64,000 nucleotides of DNA from Cristatella mucedo (Eukaryota > Bryozoa > Phylactolaemata > Cristatellidae): assembly GCA_009760855.2 (NCBI GenBank), contig WPIO01000060.1:2099501-2163500 (forward strand), written 5' to 3'. The notes beneath the pieces are model-generated. The model made no database searches and was not told where the DNA came from. It was given only the letters and a program-made list of their open reading frames with translations. The position numbers and the translations under genes are program-made. Positions 60,580-64,000 of this stretch are shown here, one piece after another; the stretch's first letter is position 1; the number at the start of each line of letters is the position of its first letter.

Positions 60580-60872
60580 GACCACATTAAAAAAATTAAA
60601 AGCTCATTTATTGCACGTCATTTAGTGGGTCCATACGATTCATTCCTTGTGTGTTTATTCGTGCTGACACTGCATGCTGCTAGTAACCATTATTGCATGC
60701 TGACCCTGTGCATGTCACTCCTAACGATATTGTATTTGTTGTCGCTGAAAATGCTACAACTAACCATTCGACCATGATTCATTTAAGGGAAAATGTAAAG
60801 TGCCTAGAAAGAGATTGAGTTCTCTGAGGGTCGTATATACAATGTATCATTATTATTTTTATCATTATTATC
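60580..60872 (+). mobile_element. L2 LINE, second half of the split copy
   Basis: Continues from 59626 with GACCACATTAAAAAAATT, then CATTTAGTGGGTCC, the 3' UTR, the hairpin (CTAGAAAGAGATTGAGTTCT) and an ATTATT tail. Confidence 0.8.
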
Positions 60873-60879
60873 AGATAGG

Positions 60880-61440
60880 ATAGGTATTGGGGAAACCTGA
60901 ATGAAGTCGCTGAAGTTCTCTCAGTCTAATGCTGCTTTCGTAACTAGTGCCATTCCGAAGGTTCCGGAAAAGGGTCTGGAGCTATTATGTTAGTAATGCT
61001 TGGCAGCAGCAGATCAATGCATTGTAGAAATAGGACAGTAGGAATTGGATCCGGAGGGCTGTTAGTCTTTCTTGGCTGGGAGATGAGTTTCAGCATGAAG
61101 TCACTCGTATCACTCATAGCCGTGAATACAGTTATGGAGGTGATGCGAGGAATCGAGGAAGGGGAGTCTTGTGGGGTCTAACTCTGGGATTAAAGTCTGG
61201 TAGGGATTTTATTAACCTAAGGGATTGACACTCTGATCTTTTCTATCTTGTTGACGAATTATCTATAATTGGGGTAAGCTGTACTACCTTAAGAATCAAT
61301 AAGGAGCTAACCTGCAGCTGTCTAGGAGATGGTTGATGGTAGACGCTATTTTTGGATTCCGAATCCGTGACTCAGCATTCTTTTCAAGAAGCTAGACTGG
61401 GCCTTAACAGGATTGACCAGAATGATATGCAGTAGTCATT
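60880..61440 (-). pseudogene. L2 LINE 5' segment, inverted
   Basis: From 61440 downwards it gives KAQSSFLKR, the linker with FVNKIEKIRVSIP, then SPPDPIPTVLFLQCIDLLLP and MALVTKAALD, which is the region between endonuclease and reverse transcriptase. It directly abuts the plus-strand RT C-terminal copy at 61455. Confidence 0.75.
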
Positions 61441-61454
61441 GTATGCTGTCGGTG

Positions 61455-62199
61455 GACAGTCTACCACGTCCAAGTTGGTCCATGCATTCGTGACATCCCG
61501 TCTCGACTTCTGTAACTCACTGCTTACTGGCCTACCAGCATGTGCGATCAGGCGATTGCAGCTGGTGCAAAACTCTGCAGCTAGGCTTGTCTGTCGTGAG
61601 CGTCGCAGTTGCCACGTTACTCCACTTCTCGTCGACCTGCACTGGCTACCAGTCAAGCAACGTATTGACTTCAAGGTTTTGTCGCTCACTTTTAGGTCCC
61701 TTCATTCTATGGCTCCAGTCTATCTTTCAGATATACTACCCAATCAGGCCAAGCATCGTACCACCTGCTTTTCGGAATCCAACAGTCTGGAAATACCTCG
61801 TACAAACCTTAAATCCTTTGGAGACCGTGCATTCAACTCGTATGCTCCCAAAGCCTGGAACTCCCTCCCGACCTGCGTCAGAACATCCCATGACCTGACC
61901 ACATTTAAAAGAAACTTAAAAACAAACCTATTTAGGACAGCATTTAGTGGGTCCCTGTGATTCGTCCTTGATGAGCTTATGCGTGCTGACACTGTGCATG
62001 ATGCCACTAACCACATTTTAAAGCTGACCCTGTGCATGTCACCCCTAACCATATTATTCATTTTGTTTGTTTTTCAAGCATGATTTTACTTACTATTCAA
62101 TTGAATATCACTTTGTAGCAAATGTAAAGCGCCTAGAAAGAGATTAAGTTCTGTGAGGGCGCTTTATCAAGTGCAATATTATTATTATTATTATTATTT
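61455..62199 (+). mobile_element. L2 LINE 3' half, open frame into RT C terminus
   Basis: A long open frame (61439-61960) reads [20 protein letters not shown], then [19 protein letters not shown], and ends [11 protein letters not shown]. The 3' UTR, hairpin and (ATT)n tail (62176-62199) follow. Very similar to 52350-53108. Confidence 0.9.
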
Positions 62200-62784
62200 G
62201 TGTATGCTTTCGCAACTTGACGTGCCGGAAAACGCACCCAAAGATAGCCTCGGGAGTTTTGAGTCCTAGCAGACCGTGCACAAATTCGGCCGCCTTCAAA
62301 ACAACTCAATGAGCTGTGAAAGAGACTATTTCGCCGGGCCACCTTATCATGAACAGCCTTAAACCTACATGGTTGCTAGTAAGGAGTTTGTTACTTCATG
62401 GGATTCGATTATTGCTATTCCATGCCTTGTGTATTTGAAGAGTAGTTAAATGCTCGCTTTCGGTGGCTGACTATTGTGATATGAGGAAATTCTTAGTGGA
62501 TTTATATTGGGTTACAATCTGCACGCGTCGATGGACCTGCTACGACTCCCAAACCTCACCGTAAAGCACTGGTTCCTCCAGTATCAGTCACCTAGAGGGG
62601 AGATACTACTACTGTCTCTTGCATTGTGCGAAAGTCATATGCCAGATCAGCCAGCCACGCGCAAATTTCCGAGCATCGAAATTTTTGCAGAATTTAGGTC
62701 GTTTGGAGCCTTTAGTTTGCCAACTCAGCATGGATTTGAAATGGTTCAACAGTTCGTCGCCCCAACCGCTGCGGGTTGCATCCT
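62200..62784. other. No supported feature
   Basis: A 100-codon plus frame (62507-62809) has no recognisable domain. Confidence 0.3.
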
Positions 62785-62873
62785 TTGCAGAAAATGTGAA
62801 GCGCCTTGAAAAAGATTGAGTTCTCCGAGGGCGCTTTATCAAATCTATTATTATTTTTTTATTGCTATTGTTA
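62785..62873 (+). mobile_element. L2 LINE 3' end
   Basis: CTTTGCAGAAAATGTGAAGC through GAGGGCGCTTTATCAAA and a (TATT)-like tail. Confidence 0.8.
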
Positions 62874-63001
62874 TCAGTGGTATCCGTGAATTCATCACTG
62901 AGCTGCCAACGATGCCCTTATCCTCAAACACTCGGAATCGTATTCGAGGCGAGCATCGAACTGATTCTTTGCACAGTTTTCTTAGTGATATCTCAATGGT
63001 C

Positions 63002-63238
63002 GATTGCCATTTTAATTTTATCCGCGGTCATAAATAAATACTAGCTGATTGATTGCCATTTTAATTTTACCCGCGGTCATAAATAAATACTAGCTGATTG
63101 CCATTTTAATTTTACCCGCGGTCATAAATAAATACTAGCTGATTGATTGCCATTTTAATTTTACCCGCGGTCATAAATAAATACTAGCTGATTGCCATTT
63201 TAATTTTACCCGCGGTCATAAATAAATACTAGCTGATT
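63002..63238. repeat. Minisatellite of five units, alternating 49 and 45 bp
   Basis: Units start at 63002, 63051, 63096, 63145 and 63190. Each holds GATTGCCATTTTAATTTTA, CCGCGGTCATAAATAAATAC and TAGCT. Units 1, 3 and 5 carry an extra GATT and units 2 and 4 do not, so the real repeat is a 94-bp dimer. Copies are nearly identical, with only unit 1 differing (TATCC for TACCC). The array touches the 3' end of the minus-strand SINE next to it, and the units contain that SINE end (CTAGCTGATT). Confidence 0.95.
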
Positions 63239-63391
63239 CAACAACCTATTTTTTTAGTGACAGGAGTGCCTTTATGGCTATCACCACCGCTTGCAGCGGC
63301 AATAAAGGATTGTCCACCGCAAGATTCTAACCCGTGACCTTGGGACCGAGGTCGTGAAAAGCAGCCACCTTACCTAATTTGCCATCACGGA
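63239..63391 (-). mobile_element. tRNA-headed SINE, family S2
   Basis: On the minus strand: CGTGATGGCAAATTAGGTAAG, a B box with one change (ACGGGTTAGAATCTTG), the body GCGGTGGTGATAGCC and the end GGTTGTTGAATCAGCTAG. Confidence 0.75.
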
Positions 63392-63794
63392 TCGCCAATC
63401 TCATAAGCAAGTGATGCTTGGCTGACCACGCTGTAATCTATATGTGAATAACTAAGTAGTTTTTTTCATGACTTTACCGTGATGCTCTGCGTGGCAGTTT
63501 ACCGATTTGCTCTTGTTCATTGCTTAAAGACTTAGGAAGAGTACGTTACGTCCCTTTTAGAAATCAGCACATGCCCATTCAGTCAAACGAAGCCTAGATG
63601 CACGGAGAAGAAGCTCGTTATATACGGTCGAAACCAAAGAATCTCCCAAGTACGTGATCCAAACCCTAAACCCATTGACTAGCCAAATGGCCAGGGTTTC
63701 TTAACCTTCGCTGCGACCAGTCTCTGTTATCTTTTTTTTTTAATATTGCGCCTCGCGGCCATGAACAACTGAAAGCCACGTGCAGTCTTACTTA
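63392..63794. other. No supported feature
   Basis: A short T run lies at 63733-63742. No exon signals were seen. Confidence 0.3.
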
Positions 63795-63955
63795 GCCCAG
63801 GGGGTCAGGTGTTCGGTCTTAATGACACCAATCATAGGTCCGAGTCCTGAAATGAAATCCTGGGTGATCTTGTATGGCCGTACGAGCGGCGGAGATCGCC
63901 GTTGAGGTTCTTCTGCTGCTCTACAAATGAGATGGTTGAATTAGCTAACGCTTGT
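63795..63955 (+). mobile_element. tRNA-headed SINE, family S2
   Basis: B-box-like ATAGGTCCGAGTCC, body GGTGATCTTGTATGGCC and GGCGGAGATCGCCGTTGAGG, and end ATGGTTGAATTAGCTAACG. Confidence 0.65.
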
Positions 63956-64000
63956 TTTTCTCGCTTCCTCGGCTGACTATAACTTGGTTTGTAGACGAGA

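Noticed and set aside
63002-63238. A CRISPR-like repeat array
   Set aside because: Units are contiguous without spacers, the genome is animal, and the units derive from a SINE end.

Overview
The window is eukaryotic and almost certainly from a bilaterian animal. It has no operon-like gene packing. It is full of decayed LINEs, tRNA-headed SINEs, LTR pieces and long (CT)n, (TA)n and (TG)n tracts. The only recognisable host gene is built from short exons that encode immunoglobulin domains of an animal receptor. I could not fix the phylum. All splice sites were read by eye and there is no transcript evidence.

Main result: six short open segments on the + strand between 20.4 and 37.0 kb have splice signals at their edges. 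Read in order they look like the ectodomain of a VEGFR/PDGFR-type (PVR-like) receptor tyrosine kinase. They are a signal-peptide exon (20454-20642) in a CpG-rich block, two exons giving the first Ig domain (22866-22968 and 23085-23154), an Ig B/C-strand exon (27979-28050), a weaker F/G-strand exon (about 31165-31272), and two exons giving a fourth-type Ig domain that lacks the disulfide cysteines (33060-33222 and 36753-36944). Reading phases agree across 20642/22866, 22968/23085 and 33222/36753. Domain 2, the membrane segment and the kinase were not found, so the gene is either incomplete here or missed in part.

0-19 kb is repeat-dominated. It holds a decayed Ty3/gypsy-like element (LTR pieces and a gag-protease remnant), many 3' ends of an L2-clade LINE with an (ATT)n tail, longer L2 fragments with endonuclease and reverse-transcriptase parts, and a second LINE family ending in short ACATT repeats. 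19-37 kb holds the receptor exons, with introns containing microsatellites, a LINE relic and a TIR element. 37-51 kb is mixed. It has CpG-rich blocks and a few weak minus-strand exon candidates near 41.9 and 43.3-43.8 kb. 51-64 kb is again dense in L2 copies, including a split LINE with nested insertions and an inversion that looks like twin priming.

Two SINE families are visible. One ends in the L2 3' tail and probably borrows the L2 machinery. The other has its own body, and its 3' end has expanded into a two-length minisatellite at 63.0 kb. A non-autonomous TIR element is present twice in opposite orientation (33411-34207 and 55512-56148). It carries degenerate TTTAGGG arrays inside and an 8-bp target duplication at one copy. 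It may be undescribed.
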